Shown: piece by piece, positions 1 through 9,650 of the stretch
Position numbering within the stretch: the first letter of the stretch is position 1
Layout of the letters: each line of letters starts with the position of its first letter
Assembly: GCF_020539525.1 (NCBI RefSeq)
Contig: NZ_JACDXX010000002.1
Location: forward strand, 124,001 to 188,000
Origin: Pseudogemmobacter faecipullorum
Lineage (GTDB): Bacteria > Pseudomonadota > Alphaproteobacteria > Rhodobacterales > Rhodobacteraceae
Length of the DNA stretch: 64,000 nucleotides
Direction: 5' to 3'
Program-made: the position numbers and the translations under genes
The notes under the pieces: generated by a model
What the model saw: the letters and a program-made list of their open reading frames with translations, nothing else
Told to the model about the DNA's origin: nothing
Databases searched by the model: none

Positions 1-1092
1 ATCAACCAGCCGTTCATCTCGATGGACAAAACCACCGGCCAGCCGCTGCACCTCGTGGTGAAGCTGACCCGTGCCAAGCTGGAAAGCCTGGTTGGCGATC
101 TGATCGTCAAATCGATGAAGCCCTGTGCGGCTGCGCTGAAAGATGCGGGTCTCGCCAAAGGCGATATCGATGAAGTGGTTCTGGTCGGCGGTATGACCCG
201 GATGCCGAAAGTCATCGAGGAAGTGACCAAGTTCTTCGGTAAAGAGCCGCATAAGGGTGTGAACCCGGATGAGGTTGTCGCCATGGGCGCCGCCGTTCAG
301 GCCGGGGTTCTGCAGGGCGATGTGAAGGATGTGGTTCTGCTCGACGTGACCCCGCTGTCGCTGGGCATCGAGACCCTCGGCGGTGTGTTCACCCGTCTGA
401 TCGACCGCAACACCACCATCCCGACCAAAAAGTCCCAGGTCTTCTCGACCGCTGAGGATAATCAGAACGCTGTGACCATCCGCGTCTTCCAGGGAGAACG
501 GGAAATGGCGGCTGATAACAAGATCCTCGGCCAGTTCAACCTGGAGCAGATCCCGCCGGCCCCGCGTGGCGTGCCGCAGATTGAGGTGACCTTCGACATC
601 GACGCAAACGGCATCGTCTCCGTTTCGGCGAAGGACAAAGGCACCAATAAAGAGCAGCGCATCACCATTCAGGCCTCGGGTGGTCTGTCGGATGACGATA
701 TCGAGAAAATGGTCCGTGACGCAGAGGCGAATGCCGATGCCGATAAGGCCCGCCGTGAGCTGGTCGAAGCCCGCAACCAGGGGGAAAGCCTGCTCGACTC
801 GACGAAGAAGTCGCTGAAAGAACATTCGGACAAGGTTGACCCCTCGACCGTTGAGGCGATTGAATTCGCGATGAGCCCGCTGGAAGACGCGCTGAAAGGC
901 GAGGATGCCGGCAAGATCAAATCGGGGATCCAGAATCTGACCGAAGCAGCGATGAAGCTGGGTGAGGCGATCTACAAAGCCCAGGCTGCGGAAGCCGGTG
1001 GCGAGGATGAGGACGCACCCCGTCCGGTGGATGGCGATGATGATATCGTCGATGCCGATTTCGAGGATCTTGGCGACAACAAGCGGAAGTAA
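1..1092 (+). CDS. dnaK: Chaperone protein DnaK (Hsp70), 3' part
   Basis: This is the C-terminal 363 residues of the ATP-dependent Hsp70 chaperone; the reading frame is open from the first base, so the gene begins outside the window. Visible parts are the end of the nucleotide-binding domain ([24 protein letters not shown]), the interdomain linker ([12 protein letters not shown]), the beta-sandwich peptide-binding domain ([18 protein letters not shown]) and the helical lid ending in the family tail VDADFEDL. DnaK works with DnaJ and GrpE to fold and disaggregate cytosolic proteins. dnaJ follows 72 bases downstream in the same direction, the usual arrangement. Identity is certain; promoter and heat-shock control would lie upstream and cannot be seen. 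Confidence 0.98.
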   Translation: MNQPFISMDKTTGQPLHLVVKLTRAKLESLVGDLIVKSMKPCAAALKDAGLAKGDIDEVVLVGGMTRMPKVIEEVTKFFGKEPHKGVNPDEVVAMGAAVQAGVLQGDVKDVVLLDVTPLSLGIETLGGVFTRLIDRNTTIPTKKSQVFSTAEDNQNAVTIRVFQGEREMAADNKILGQFNLEQIPPAPRGVPQIEVTFDIDANGIVSVSAKDKGTNKEQRITIQASGGLSDDDIEKMVRDAEANADADKARRELVEARNQGESLLDSTKKSLKEHSDKVDPSTVEAIEFAMSPLEDALKGEDAGKIKSGIQNLTEAAMKLGEAIYKAQAAEAGGEDEDAPRPVDGDDDIVDADFEDLGDNKRK

Positions 1093-1112
1093 TTCCGTTT
1101 TGGCCGAAAAGG

Positions 1113-1137
1113 GGGGCGGTCCGGATGCGGGCCGCCC
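1113..1137 (+). other. dnaK-dnaJ intergenic hairpin
   Basis: An inverted repeat (GGGCGG ... CCGCCC) lies between the dnaK stop and the dnaJ start. It is followed by TTCTCC rather than a run of T, so it is more likely an mRNA-stabilising or partial attenuation element than a full terminator. Confidence 0.4.
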
Positions 1138-1164
1138 TTCTCCGGTCAGGAGAGGGCTTTTGCT

Positions 1165-2325
1165 ATGGCAAAACGCGATTTTTACGACGTGCTGGGAATT
1201 TCCCGCGGCGCTAGTCCCGAGGAAATTAAAAAGGCCTATCGCCAGAAGGCGAAAGAGCTGCATCCCGACCGCAATGCCGATAATCCCAATGCGGAAGCGC
1301 AGTTCAAAGAGGTGAACGAGGCCAATGACGTTCTGAAGGATGCCGATAAAAAGGCAGCCTATGACCGTTTCGGCCATGCAGCCTTTGAAGGTGGCATGGG
1401 TGGCGGCGGCGGTGGTGGCCGCGGCGGCTTTGGTGGCCAGGGCGATTTCGGATCGGCTTTCTCGGATGTGTTCGAGGATCTGTTCGGCGATTTCATGGGC
1501 GGGCGTGGCCAGGGCGGCGGTGGCGGGCGTTCGCGCGCGCAGCGCGGCTCGGATCTGCGCTATAACCTGCGGGTGACGCTGGAAGAGGCCTGGAGCGGCG
1601 TTCAGAAAACGATCAATGTGCCAACCTCGGTCGGCTGTGACACCTGCCACGGCTCAGGTGCCGAGGGCGGGGCGGAACCCCAGACCTGCGGCACCTGTGC
1701 AGGCATGGGTAAGGTCCGGGCGCAGCAGGGCTTTTTCACGGTCGAGCGCACCTGCCCGACCTGTTCGGGCACCGGCCAGATCATCAAGAATCCCTGCAAA
1801 TCCTGTCACGGGGCAGGCCGGGTTGAGAAGGAGCGTCAGCTCTCGGTCAATATTCCGGCAGGTGTCGAGACCGGCACCCGCATCCGCCTTGCAGGCGAGG
1901 GCGAGGCCGGGCTGCGCGGCGGGCCGCAGGGCGATCTCTATATCTTCATCGAAGTGCGCGATCACGCCATCTTCCAGCGCGACGGCGTACATCTGTTCTG
2001 CCGGATCCCGATCTCGATGCCTTCGGCTGCACTCGGCGGCGAGGTTGAGGTGCCGACCATCGACGGTGGCCGGGCACGGGTGAAAGTGCCGGTGGGGGCC
2101 CAGTCGGGCAAACAGATGCGGCTGCGCGGCAAGGGCATGCCGGCGCTGCGCGGCGGCGGCACCGGCGATATGGTGATCGAGCTGGCGGTGGAAACCCCGG
2201 TCAATCTGACCTCGCGGCAGAAAGAACTGCTGCGCGAATTCGAAAAACTGTCCGAGGAAAACAACCCGGAAGGCTCAAACTTCTTTTCGAAGGTTAAAGG
2301 CTTCTGGGATGGGATGAAGGGCTGA
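1165..2325 (+). CDS. dnaJ: Chaperone protein DnaJ (Hsp40)
   Basis: Type I Hsp40 co-chaperone that delivers unfolded clients to DnaK and stimulates its ATPase. The J domain is at residues 1-70 with the HPD tripeptide at 33-35. A Gly/Phe-rich linker follows (about 75-125, runs of GGGGGGG). Four CxxCxGxG zinc repeats start near residue 158 ([32 protein letters not shown]), and the C-terminal substrate-binding domains complete the protein. At 386 residues it is full length for the family. The start ATG follows CAGGAG at a good distance. It is probably co-transcribed with dnaK and ends at a strong terminator. Confidence 0.98.
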   Translation: MAKRDFYDVLGISRGASPEEIKKAYRQKAKELHPDRNADNPNAEAQFKEVNEANDVLKDADKKAAYDRFGHAAFEGGMGGGGGGGRGGFGGQGDFGSAFSDVFEDLFGDFMGGRGQGGGGGRSRAQRGSDLRYNLRVTLEEAWSGVQKTINVPTSVGCDTCHGSGAEGGAEPQTCGTCAGMGKVRAQQGFFTVERTCPTCSGTGQIIKNPCKSCHGAGRVEKERQLSVNIPAGVETGTRIRLAGEGEAGLRGGPQGDLYIFIEVRDHAIFQRDGVHLFCRIPISMPSAALGGEVEVPTIDGGRARVKVPVGAQSGKQMRLRGKGMPALRGGGTGDMVIELAVETPVNLTSRQKELLREFEKLSEENNPEGSNFFSKVKGFWDGMKG

Positions 2326-2353
2326 TCGCCCCCGGTCTTTTCGGATGTGGTTT

Positions 2354-2384
2354 ACAGGGGGCCAGTGGCCCCCTGTTGCTTTTC
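2354..2384 (+). terminator. Intrinsic terminator after dnaJ
   Basis: A perfect 10-bp stem (ACAGGGGGCC / GGCCCCCTGT, 2354-2363 and 2367-2376) with a 3-base loop is followed by TGCTTTT. It closes the dnaK-dnaJ transcript. Confidence 0.85.
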
Positions 2385-2486
2385 AGCCCGCCCAGGCCCG
2401 GCTCCAGGTCTGGCTCTGGCCCGATGACGCGGCGGGACGGCCGCATATTAGCGAAAAATTATCATTTCCCGGCCTAGGCTGCGCGC

Positions 2487-3266
2487 ATGGCAAAGCAGCA
2501 GGGTTTTTCTGACATGGCGCTTCCGCTCTTTTGTGCCCCTGGCGCAGAGGATGAGGCCCCGCCTGCGCCGCTGCCCGGGCGGGGGACGAAGCTGCCCTCT
2601 TATATTCAGGATCACCGCAAACGCCTGCGCAGCCGCTTCCAGGAGGGCGGGGCTCAGGCCATGCCGGATTATGAGCTGCTGGAAATGCTGCTGTTTCGCA
2701 CCATCCCGCGCCAGGATGTCAAACCCCTGGTGCGGCAGTTGCTGGAGGCGTTTGGCGATATCAGCGGCGTGATCACCGCCGCTCCGGCCCGGCTTGCCGG
2801 GATCCCCGGGGTGGGGGAGGCGGTGGTTCAGGATCTGAAACTGCTGGAGGCAACGGCGCAGCGCCTGATGCGGGCGCGGGTGATGAACCGGCCCGTGCTC
2901 TCCTCCTGGGATGCTTTGCTCGATTACTGCCGCAGCCTGATGGCGCATCGCGAGACCGAACAGTTCCGCATTCTGTTTCTTGACCGTAAGAATGTGCTGA
3001 TCGCCGATGAGGAACAGGCGCGCGGCACGGTGGATCATGTGCCGGTCTATCCACGCGAGGTGGTCCGGCGCGCGCTGGAGCTGAATGCCTCAGCGCTGAT
3101 CCTGGTCCACAATCACCCTTCCGGCGATCCGACCCCTTCAGAGGCGGATCTGGCGATGACCGATCAGATCCGCGAGGCCTGTCAGGTGCTGAACATCACT
3201 TTGCATGATCACCTGGTGATCGGGCGCGGCCGTGAGATCAGCTTTCGCGCCAGTGGCTGGCTCTGA
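2487..3266 (+). CDS. radC: RadC family protein (JAB/JAMM domain)
   Basis: RadC/UPF0758 family protein of 259 residues. It has a helix-hairpin-helix segment (LAGIPGVGEAV, about residues 107-117) and a JAMM metalloprotease-type motif, HNHPSGDPTPSEAD, at residues 208-221. The name comes from an old DNA-repair assignment in E. coli that was later questioned; the real activity of chromosomal RadC is still unsettled. The ATG at 2487 has no good Shine-Dalgarno sequence; an in-frame ATG at 2514 is an alternative. The gene stands alone between the dnaJ terminator and a convergent gene whose stop is only 5 bases away. Confidence 0.93.
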   Translation: MAKQQGFSDMALPLFCAPGAEDEAPPAPLPGRGTKLPSYIQDHRKRLRSRFQEGGAQAMPDYELLEMLLFRTIPRQDVKPLVRQLLEAFGDISGVITAAPARLAGIPGVGEAVVQDLKLLEATAQRLMRARVMNRPVLSSWDALLDYCRSLMAHRETEQFRILFLDRKNVLIADEEQARGTVDHVPVYPREVVRRALELNASALILVHNHPSGDPTPSEADLAMTDQIREACQVLNITLHDHLVIGRGREISFRASGWL

Positions 3267-3271
3267 AGGGG

Positions 3272-4846
3272 TTAAAGCGGTTCGGGCCTGAAATCCGGCA
3301 CCAGCCACAGCTCAACCCTTCGGTTCAGGCGCCGTCCGATCACCGTCTCATCACAGGCCATGGGCAGAGCCTCGCCAAAGCCCTCAATGCGCGGCAGCTC
3401 TTCCGGGCGCAGATCCGGCGCCAGTGCCGCCAGATCCTGCACCACCCGCGCCGCCCGGTCGCGCGACAAAGCGCGGTTGGCCCCGGCATCCCCGGCCCCG
3501 TCCGAAAATCCGGCAAGGATCAGCGCCTTGGCGGGGAATTGCTGTGCGGCGATCATCCGCGCCAGATGGCGCAGGTTCTCCTGGCCAGAGGCGGTCAGGA
3601 TCGAGGTGCCCTCTTCAAAGCGGAAGGTCAGCGACAGCCGGTCCGCCCCCTCCATCACCTCGGCGAGGCGCTTCAGATCCTCGAGCGTGACATCTTCGCC
3701 CGCGCCGCGAATGGCATTGAGCAGCCGCAGCCCGTCGGCCGTCATTGGCGCGGCCTCGACCGCCCGGTCGATATAGCCCGCCTGTGCCACGGCCTGATTG
3801 GCGGCGGGTGTGGCCAGGAACTCAAGGAATTCACGCGCAAAAAGCGGCAGACGCCGGGGCGGGGTGACGAGGTATAGCGGCAGCGCCAGCGGATAATCCC
3901 CGGCCTTGACCGAAACCGGGCTGGGCAGCAGCGGAAAGCCACAGCTGTCGCTGAGCGGGGCAATCATCGCCGGGGCGACGCCGGTCTTGCCGGTGATGGC
4001 CAACGCCCAGGGGTCTTTGGCCACCGCCGCGGCAAGGCTGGCCATATCCTCATGCAGGACATCTGCCTTGACCGGCGCGCCCAGCCGTTCGGCCAGGGCG
4101 CGGCCCATATCGGTTTCGGGGGCAAGCGCATGCAGCACCACCGGCATATCCGGCCCGCCGAACTCGGACCAGTTGCGCGCGGTTCCGGCGAGAGCCGCGG
4201 CGAGAGCCGGGGTTGAAAGCCGGGGGGTGGGATTGCCCGGCGCCATGACCGGCACCATGGCATCGAGCGCAATCGGCCGGGCATCGGCGCCGCGCGAGGG
4301 CAAAGCGCTGAGCTCAAATTCAGCCGCCCCGGAATCGAGTGCGGCCCGCGCGGCTTCCGGGCTGGCGGCGGTGAAAGCAATATCGGCCAGAACCTCATCC
4401 CCGGCGGGGCTGGTGATCTGTGCCGCCCAGGCCTCGCCCGCGCCAGGCTCCAGGTCGCGGAAGGTCAGACCACGGGCGGTGGCAAAGCTGCGCAGCAGCC
4501 CGGGCATCAGGCTCAGCCCCGGATCCTCGGCCCCGATGATACGCAGCATGGCGCGGGGCGCGACCAGATCGGGGCAGGCCGGGCCTTCGCACATCACCCC
4601 CGAGCCATCGATGGTCAGCGGCCCCCAGGCGGTCTCGATCCGGTAAAATTCGCCATCATAGCCCTGCAGCCGGCCCGGGAGGACAATATTGCCCTCAAGC
4701 GAGCGCAGGGTGATGTCTTCGGCCCGGGCCAGGCCCGGTGTCACCAGGCCGGTCAGCAGCGCGGCCATAAGGATGCGCCGCATGGCCGGGAACAGCGGGG
4801 CGAGGCGCGCAGAGAAACCCGTCGCGTGACCGCGTATCAGCGACAT
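3272..4846 (-). CDS. Substrate-binding domain / OmpA fusion protein
   Basis: Predicted envelope protein of 524 residues. A signal peptide (MRRILMAALLTGLVTPGLARA) is followed by a short N-terminal domain (about residues 45-90) containing a CEGPACPD cysteine pair. Next comes a periplasmic-binding-protein domain resembling phosphate-binding PstS proteins (about 95-345), then a C-terminal OmpA peptidoglycan-binding domain with LTFRFEEGTSILT, ILAGFSDGAGD and NRALSRDRAARV. The ATG at 4846 is chosen over the upstream in-frame codon at 4897 because GTGGGGG lies just before it and it follows the upstream stop by 16 bases. By architecture it should bind a small ligand or anion and be anchored to the wall; the ligand is unknown. 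It is probably in an operon with the exported protein upstream. Confidence 0.8.
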   Translation of the reverse strand: MSLIRGHATGFSARLAPLFPAMRRILMAALLTGLVTPGLARAEDITLRSLEGNIVLPGRLQGYDGEFYRIETAWGPLTIDGSGVMCEGPACPDLVAPRAMLRIIGAEDPGLSLMPGLLRSFATARGLTFRDLEPGAGEAWAAQITSPAGDEVLADIAFTAASPEAARAALDSGAAEFELSALPSRGADARPIALDAMVPVMAPGNPTPRLSTPALAAALAGTARNWSEFGGPDMPVVLHALAPETDMGRALAERLGAPVKADVLHEDMASLAAAVAKDPWALAITGKTGVAPAMIAPLSDSCGFPLLPSPVSVKAGDYPLALPLYLVTPPRRLPLFAREFLEFLATPAANQAVAQAGYIDRAVEAAPMTADGLRLLNAIRGAGEDVTLEDLKRLAEVMEGADRLSLTFRFEEGTSILTASGQENLRHLARMIAAQQFPAKALILAGFSDGAGDAGANRALSRDRAARVVQDLAALAPDLRPEELPRIEGFGEALPMACDETVIGRRLNRRVELWLVPDFRPEPL

Positions 4847-4862
4847 ATTCCCCCACAGGCCC

Positions 4863-5711
4863 TTAGTGCACGGCAGCCAGTGTCCTCTCCGGCACAAGAT
4901 TCTTCAACACAAGAATATCGCCAATGGCATCGCAGCCGGGCATCGGCAGATGCAGATCGGCGCGGGTGATATCACCATGGCTGAGGATCACGACCTCGCC
5001 CAGCATCTCACGCCCGCAGGTGGCCAGGGTAACCTCGGCCTCTATCACCACTTCGGCCTGCAGGCCGGGGGTGGTGGGAAAGCTGTAGATCTCGGCCCGC
5101 ATCGGCAGATCGGCTTTGGGATGGCCGAGCGAGGTCAGCTGGCCGGAAGTCGCGGCAAAGGGCAGGCCATAGGCCGCACCATTTTCAAGCGCGCGCAGCT
5201 GAAAGGCGTCATCACCGACGAACTGCACCACAAAGCGGCGCTCCTGCTCCAGCCCGCTCACCCCGGCGCTGGCACTGGCATAGGCTGCATCCGGGAACAG
5301 GGCAGAGACCCTGCCCTGGCTTTCCAGCGCCGGCAGGGTCAGGCTGATCCGGCCCTGATCATCGAGGCGCTCGGCAAAGACCAGCGGGCCATGGCGCAGG
5401 GTAACGCTCGCTCCGGCATGGCAGGGTGCATAGAGCTTCAGCCCGAGCAGAGCCCCGGGCCGGGGGCTGAGGCTGAGCAGTGGCTGGCAATCGCGGGCAG
5501 CTGTTGCGGGTGCCGCCAGGGGCGCTGGCGCCGCCGGGCTTTCTGCCGCTGGTCTCTCCCGCGCCGCGACCAGTTCGATCTGTTTCAGCACCGGCACCGC
5601 CGTTTCCGCCCCGGTCAGCCGAGCGGGCGGGCGGCTCTGCGCCCAGTGACCTGTCGCCAGAGCCAGGATCAGCAGGGCACCGGCGCGGCTGGCGCTGCGT
5701 TTAATCTGCAT
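4863..5711 (-). CDS. Exported protein of unknown function
   Basis: This 282-residue protein has an N-terminal hydrophobic signal segment (RAGALLILALATGHW) and an Ala/Pro-rich linker (residues 50-75). The rest is a predicted beta-rich periplasmic domain with three cysteines (CQPLLS, APCHAG, ATCGRE, and a further one in PGCDA). I do not recognise a catalytic motif. It is transcribed directly ahead of the substrate-binding/OmpA fusion (16 bases between stop and start) and downstream of secA, so a joint envelope role with the fusion protein is the simplest inference. Proteins of this kind occur in related Rhodobacterales, but I know no function for them. Confidence 0.7.
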   Translation of the reverse strand: MQIKRSASRAGALLILALATGHWAQSRPPARLTGAETAVPVLKQIELVAARERPAAESPAAPAPLAAPATAARDCQPLLSLSPRPGALLGLKLYAPCHAGASVTLRHGPLVFAERLDDQGRISLTLPALESQGRVSALFPDAAYASASAGVSGLEQERRFVVQFVGDDAFQLRALENGAAYGLPFAATSGQLTSLGHPKADLPMRAEIYSFPTTPGLQAEVVIEAEVTLATCGREMLGEVVILSHGDITRADLHLPMPGCDAIGDILVLKNLVPERTLAAVH

Positions 5712-5805
5712 TGAAAATCCCCCGAGCGGTTCAATATGCCAGCTTAGGCGGCTGATCCGGGCAGGGGCATGGCAGAGCTGTGACCTCTTTCCCGAAGCGG
5801 CTTCG

Positions 5806-5836
5806 GAAAAATGCGAAAGGGCGGCCAGAGCCGCCC
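5806..5836 (-). terminator. Intrinsic terminator after secA
   Basis: On the minus strand, stem GGGCGGC / GCCGCCC (5819-5825 and 5830-5836) with a 4-base loop is followed by TTTCGCATTTTT. It lies 30 bases past the secA stop. Confidence 0.7.
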
Positions 5837-5867
5837 CATTCTGGTCTTATCTGTTAACAAACGCGGC

Positions 5868-8603
5868 TCAGCTGAGGCGGCCGTGGCAATGTTTGAATTT
5901 TTCGCCCGAGCCACAGGGGCAGGGGTCATTGCGGCCCGGCTCGCCCCAGCTGGTGGGATCTTCGGCGTTGAAACCGGGACGTGCAGCCGGGGCCGGTGCG
6001 GCAGCGGCAACCGGGGCGGCCTCAGCTCCGGCATCGGCGGCGCTTGCCTCGATCTGCGCCCCGGCCAGGGCCTGCTGCTGTGCCAGATATTGCGCCATCA
6101 TGGTTTCCTGCTCTTCTTTCGAGAGCGGGCGGACGCGGGACAGCTGTTCCGTCACCTGCAGGCGCAGGCTTTCCAGCATCGATTCGAACAGCTGGAAGGC
6201 TTCGGTCTTATATTCGTTCAGCGGGTCGCGCTGCGCATATTGCCGGAAGTGAATCACCGAGCGCAGATGCTCAAGGCGCAGCAGATGCTCGCGCCATTTG
6301 CCATCGATCGCCTGCAAGAGAACCTGCTTTTCGATCTGCACCATCGTGGCCTGGCCGAAGGCTTCGGCTTTCTCGGCCATATACTGGTCGGATTTCTCAA
6401 TCAGACGCTCAGCCATCACGCTCTGATCGACGCCTTCCTCTGCGGCCCAGTCGCTGACCGGCAGATCGAGGTTCAGCCGGTTGCGGCCAGCCTCGCGCAG
6501 ACCATCGAGATTCCACGAATCGGCATAGGTTTTCGGCGGCATGAATTCATCGACCATATCGTCGATGACGTGATGGCGCATATCTTCGGCCACTTCCGAG
6601 ACATGCTCGGCCTTCAGAATATCCAGACGCTGGGCAAAGACGGCCTTGCGCTGATCATTCATCACATCGTCAAAGCGCAGGAGCGATTTGCGCACGTCGA
6701 AGTTGCGGCCCTCAACCTTGGCCTGGGCCTTTTCGAGCGATTTATTCACCCAGGGGTGAACGATGGCCTCGCCCTCTTTCATGCCAAGCGTCGACAGGAT
6801 CTTGTCGAGCCGGTCCGAGCCGAAGATCCGCATCAGATCGTCTTCCAGCGACAGGAAGAAGGCCGAGCGGCCGGCATCGCCCTGACGGCCCGAACGACCG
6901 CGCAGCTGGTTGTCGATACGGCGGCTTTCATGGCGCTCAGTGCCGAGCACAAAAAGCCCGCCAGCTGCCAGAACGGCGGCTTTCTCATCGGCATGCTGCG
7001 CCTCGATCTGCGCGCGGAGCGCGGCAGGATCAGCTTCAGGATTGGCGGCCAGCTCTTCGAGCACCTTCAGCTCGACATTGCCGCCGAGCTGAATATCGGT
7101 GCCACGGCCAGCCATATTGGTGGCGATGGTCACTGCGCCGGTGCGGCCCGCCTCGGCGACGATCTTCGCTTCCTGCTCATGCTGGCGCGCGTTCAGAACA
7201 TTATGGGCAATGCCCTCTTTCTGCAGCAGCTCCGAGAGCATTTCGGATTTTTCAATCGAAGTGGTGCCGACCAGGATCGGCTGACCTTTTTCATGCGCCT
7301 CTTTGATGGTGGCGACGATACCGTCGAATTTCTCGCGCGCGGTGCGGTAAACCTGGTCGTGATCGTCCTTACGGGCGACCGGGCGGTTGGTCGGGATCTC
7401 GACCACACCCAGGCCATAGATCTGCATGAATTCTTCGGCCTCAGTCGCCGCGGTGCCGGTCATGCCGGCCAGTTTGCTGTAGAGGCGGAAGTAATTCTGG
7501 AAGGTTACCGAAGCGAGGGTGACGTTCTCGGGCTGGATCTGCACGCCCTCTTTCGCCTCAATCGCCTGATGCAGGCCATCCGAGAGGCGGCGGCCTTTCA
7601 TCATCCGGCCGGTGAATTCGTCGATCAGGACGATCTCACCATCGCGCACGATATATTGCTGATCGCGCAGGAACAGCCGGTGCGCCCGCAGGGCCTGGTT
7701 GATGTGGTGCACAATTGTGGTGCTTTCGGGGGCGAAGAGGTGCTGCCCTTCCGGCAGGACCCCGGCGGCCAGAAGCAGCGCCTCGATATGATCATTGCCG
7801 GTTTCGGTGAAGGTCACATTGCGCGCCTTCTCATCGATGGTGAAATCTTCCTCGACCAGCGAGGGGATCAGCTTATCGATGGCGACATAAAGTTCGCTGC
7901 GGTCCTGGCTGGGGCCAGAGATGATCAGCGGCGTGCGGGCCTCGTCGATCAGGATGGAGTCGACCTCGTCAACGATGGCAAAGAAATGCCCGCGCTGCAT
8001 CATCTCTTCGATTGAGCCCTTCATATTGTCGCGAAGGTAGTCGAAGCCCAGCTCGTTATTGGTCGCATAGGTGACATCAGCGAGATAGGCGGCACGCTTC
8101 TCGGCATCGCCCTGATAGGGATAGACCACGCCGGTGCTCAGGCCCAGTTTGGCATGGACCTTGCCGATCGTATCGGCGTCACGTTTTGCCAGATAGTCGT
8201 TGACGGTAACGACATGCACGCCCTTGCCGGCGAGCGCATTCAGATAGGAGGGGAAAGCGGCGACGAGGGTTTTGCCCTCACCGGTGCGCATTTCGGCAAT
8301 ATTTCCCTGATGCAGGAAAATACCGCCCATCAGCTGGACATCAAAGGCGCGCAGCCCGAGCGCGCGGCGTGCACCCTCACGGCAATTGGCGAAAGCCTCT
8401 GGCAGGATCGCGTCGAGGCTTTCGCCGCCCTCCTGCACACGCTTCTGATATTCGCGGGTTTTGGCCACCAGGCCCTCATCGCTGAGAGCGGCGAATTCAG
8501 CCTCAAGCGCATTGATCTTTGCCACCAGCGGGCGCGCCGCTTTGACTTTGCGGTCATTGGGCGAACCAAAGACCTTTTTAGCGAGCGTTCCCAGACCGAG
8601 CAT
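5868..8603 (-). CDS. secA: Protein translocase subunit SecA
   Basis: SecA is the ATPase motor that pushes unfolded preproteins through SecYEG. The sequence shows the Walker A motif ([13 protein letters not shown], near residue 105), the [13 protein letters not shown] Walker B region and GTTSIEKSE and [13 protein letters not shown] in the second nucleotide-binding fold. A C-terminal zinc tail, [17 protein letters not shown], binds SecB and lipids. The ORF could begin at 8609, but AGGGA sits only one base from that codon. ATG 8603 (MLGLG) has proper spacing and gives 911 residues, normal for alphaproteobacteria. It is divergent from the parvulin gene, which handles secreted proteins. Confidence 0.98.
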   Translation of the reverse strand: MLGLGTLAKKVFGSPNDRKVKAARPLVAKINALEAEFAALSDEGLVAKTREYQKRVQEGGESLDAILPEAFANCREGARRALGLRAFDVQLMGGIFLHQGNIAEMRTGEGKTLVAAFPSYLNALAGKGVHVVTVNDYLAKRDADTIGKVHAKLGLSTGVVYPYQGDAEKRAAYLADVTYATNNELGFDYLRDNMKGSIEEMMQRGHFFAIVDEVDSILIDEARTPLIISGPSQDRSELYVAIDKLIPSLVEEDFTIDEKARNVTFTETGNDHIEALLLAAGVLPEGQHLFAPESTTIVHHINQALRAHRLFLRDQQYIVRDGEIVLIDEFTGRMMKGRRLSDGLHQAIEAKEGVQIQPENVTLASVTFQNYFRLYSKLAGMTGTAATEAEEFMQIYGLGVVEIPTNRPVARKDDHDQVYRTAREKFDGIVATIKEAHEKGQPILVGTTSIEKSEMLSELLQKEGIAHNVLNARQHEQEAKIVAEAGRTGAVTIATNMAGRGTDIQLGGNVELKVLEELAANPEADPAALRAQIEAQHADEKAAVLAAGGLFVLGTERHESRRIDNQLRGRSGRQGDAGRSAFFLSLEDDLMRIFGSDRLDKILSTLGMKEGEAIVHPWVNKSLEKAQAKVEGRNFDVRKSLLRFDDVMNDQRKAVFAQRLDILKAEHVSEVAEDMRHHVIDDMVDEFMPPKTYADSWNLDGLREAGRNRLNLDLPVSDWAAEEGVDQSVMAERLIEKSDQYMAEKAEAFGQATMVQIEKQVLLQAIDGKWREHLLRLEHLRSVIHFRQYAQRDPLNEYKTEAFQLFESMLESLRLQVTEQLSRVRPLSKEEQETMMAQYLAQQQALAGAQIEASAADAGAEAAPVAAAAPAPAARPGFNAEDPTSWGEPGRNDPCPCGSGEKFKHCHGRLS

Positions 8604-8790
8604 GATCATTCCCTATGCGGCGGTTCTTGCAAAATCGTGTGCGGCTGTGACTTGCCCGCCCCTCGCGCCTTCCATAGAAAAGCCGGGAATAATCCGGTAA
8701 AGCCCGCCACATGCAACTGTCGCGATGTAAGGGCTTGAGCCGTTATAGTCAACGTTGCGCATCCCGCGCGATTGGTCAGGAGCTGGTGAA

Positions 8791-9636
8791 ATGATCTATG
8801 GAATGCGTTCCGCTGCGGCGGTTCTGGCCCTTACCACGGTGCTGGGCTCTCCGGCCCTTGCCGAGGGCGAAACCGCTGATACCGTTATGGCAACGGTGAA
8901 TGGAGTGGATATCACCCTTGGTCAGATGATTGCAGTGCGCGAGGGTCTGCCGCAGCAATATCTGGCTTTGCCCGATGACGCGCTTTTTACCGGCATTCTG
9001 GATCAGCTGGTCCAGCAGGAGGTGCTGGCGCAGTCGGTGACAGAGCAGAGCCGCCGCGATAAGGCCAATATCACCAATAATCTGCGCGGCTATCTGTCGG
9101 GCGTGGTGATTGCGGCGGCCTCGGAAGGGGTGGTGACCGACGAGGCTTTGCAGAAAGCCTATGACGAGAAATACGCTCAGGCCGAAGCGACGAAAGAATT
9201 CAGCGCGGCGCATATCCTGCTCCCGACCCGTGAGCTGGCGCTTTCGGTGAAAGAGCAGCTCGACGGCGGCGCAGATTTCGCCGAAATTGCAAAGGCCCAG
9301 TCGATGGATACCGGCTCGGGCGCTCAGGGCGGTGCGCTTGGCTGGTTCGGTCCGGGCATGATGGTCAAGCCTTTCGAGGATGCGGTGACTGCCGCTGAAA
9401 TCGGCAAGGTCACCGATCCGGTCGAGACCCAGTTCGGCTGGCACCTGATCCTGGTCCAGGAAGTGCGCGATGCGGCCAAGCCGACGATTGATGATGTCCG
9501 CGATGAGCTGGCCTTTGAGATCGAGGATGCGGCGGTGCGGGCAAAACTTGAGGCACTGACCGCAGCGGCTAAGGTTGAGAAACCGGGCGCAGAGCTGGAT
9601 CCGGCGCTGCTGAAAAACAGTGCGCTGATCGACTGA
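8791..9636 (+). CDS. Periplasmic peptidyl-prolyl isomerase (parvulin, PpiC/SurA type)
   Basis: This 281-residue protein has a signal peptide (MIYGMRSAAAVLALTTVLGSPALA), a SurA-like N-terminal chaperone segment (VNGVDITLGQMIAVREGLP) and a parvulin rotamase domain at roughly 125-220 (AAHILLPTRE, GGALGWFGPGMMVKPFE, TQFGWHLILVQEVRDA). It should catalyse proline isomerisation of exported proteins in the periplasm. ATG 8791 is chosen over the upstream in-frame codon at 8755 because AGGAG (8778-8782) is 8 bases before it and the signal peptide then starts properly. argJ follows after 14 bases, so the two are probably co-transcribed. Position opposite secA fits a secretion role. Confidence 0.9.
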   Translation: MIYGMRSAAAVLALTTVLGSPALAEGETADTVMATVNGVDITLGQMIAVREGLPQQYLALPDDALFTGILDQLVQQEVLAQSVTEQSRRDKANITNNLRGYLSGVVIAAASEGVVTDEALQKAYDEKYAQAEATKEFSAAHILLPTRELALSVKEQLDGGADFAEIAKAQSMDTGSGAQGGALGWFGPGMMVKPFEDAVTAAEIGKVTDPVETQFGWHLILVQEVRDAAKPTIDDVRDELAFEIEDAAVRAKLEALTAAAKVEKPGAELDPALLKNSALID

Positions 9637-9650
9637 GCGGAGACAGGAAT

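Noticed and set aside
5811-8015. 734-codon plus-strand open frame opposite secA
   Set aside because: It is an antisense shadow of secA caused by GC-rich codon bias; the protein has no recognisable domain and no ribosome site.
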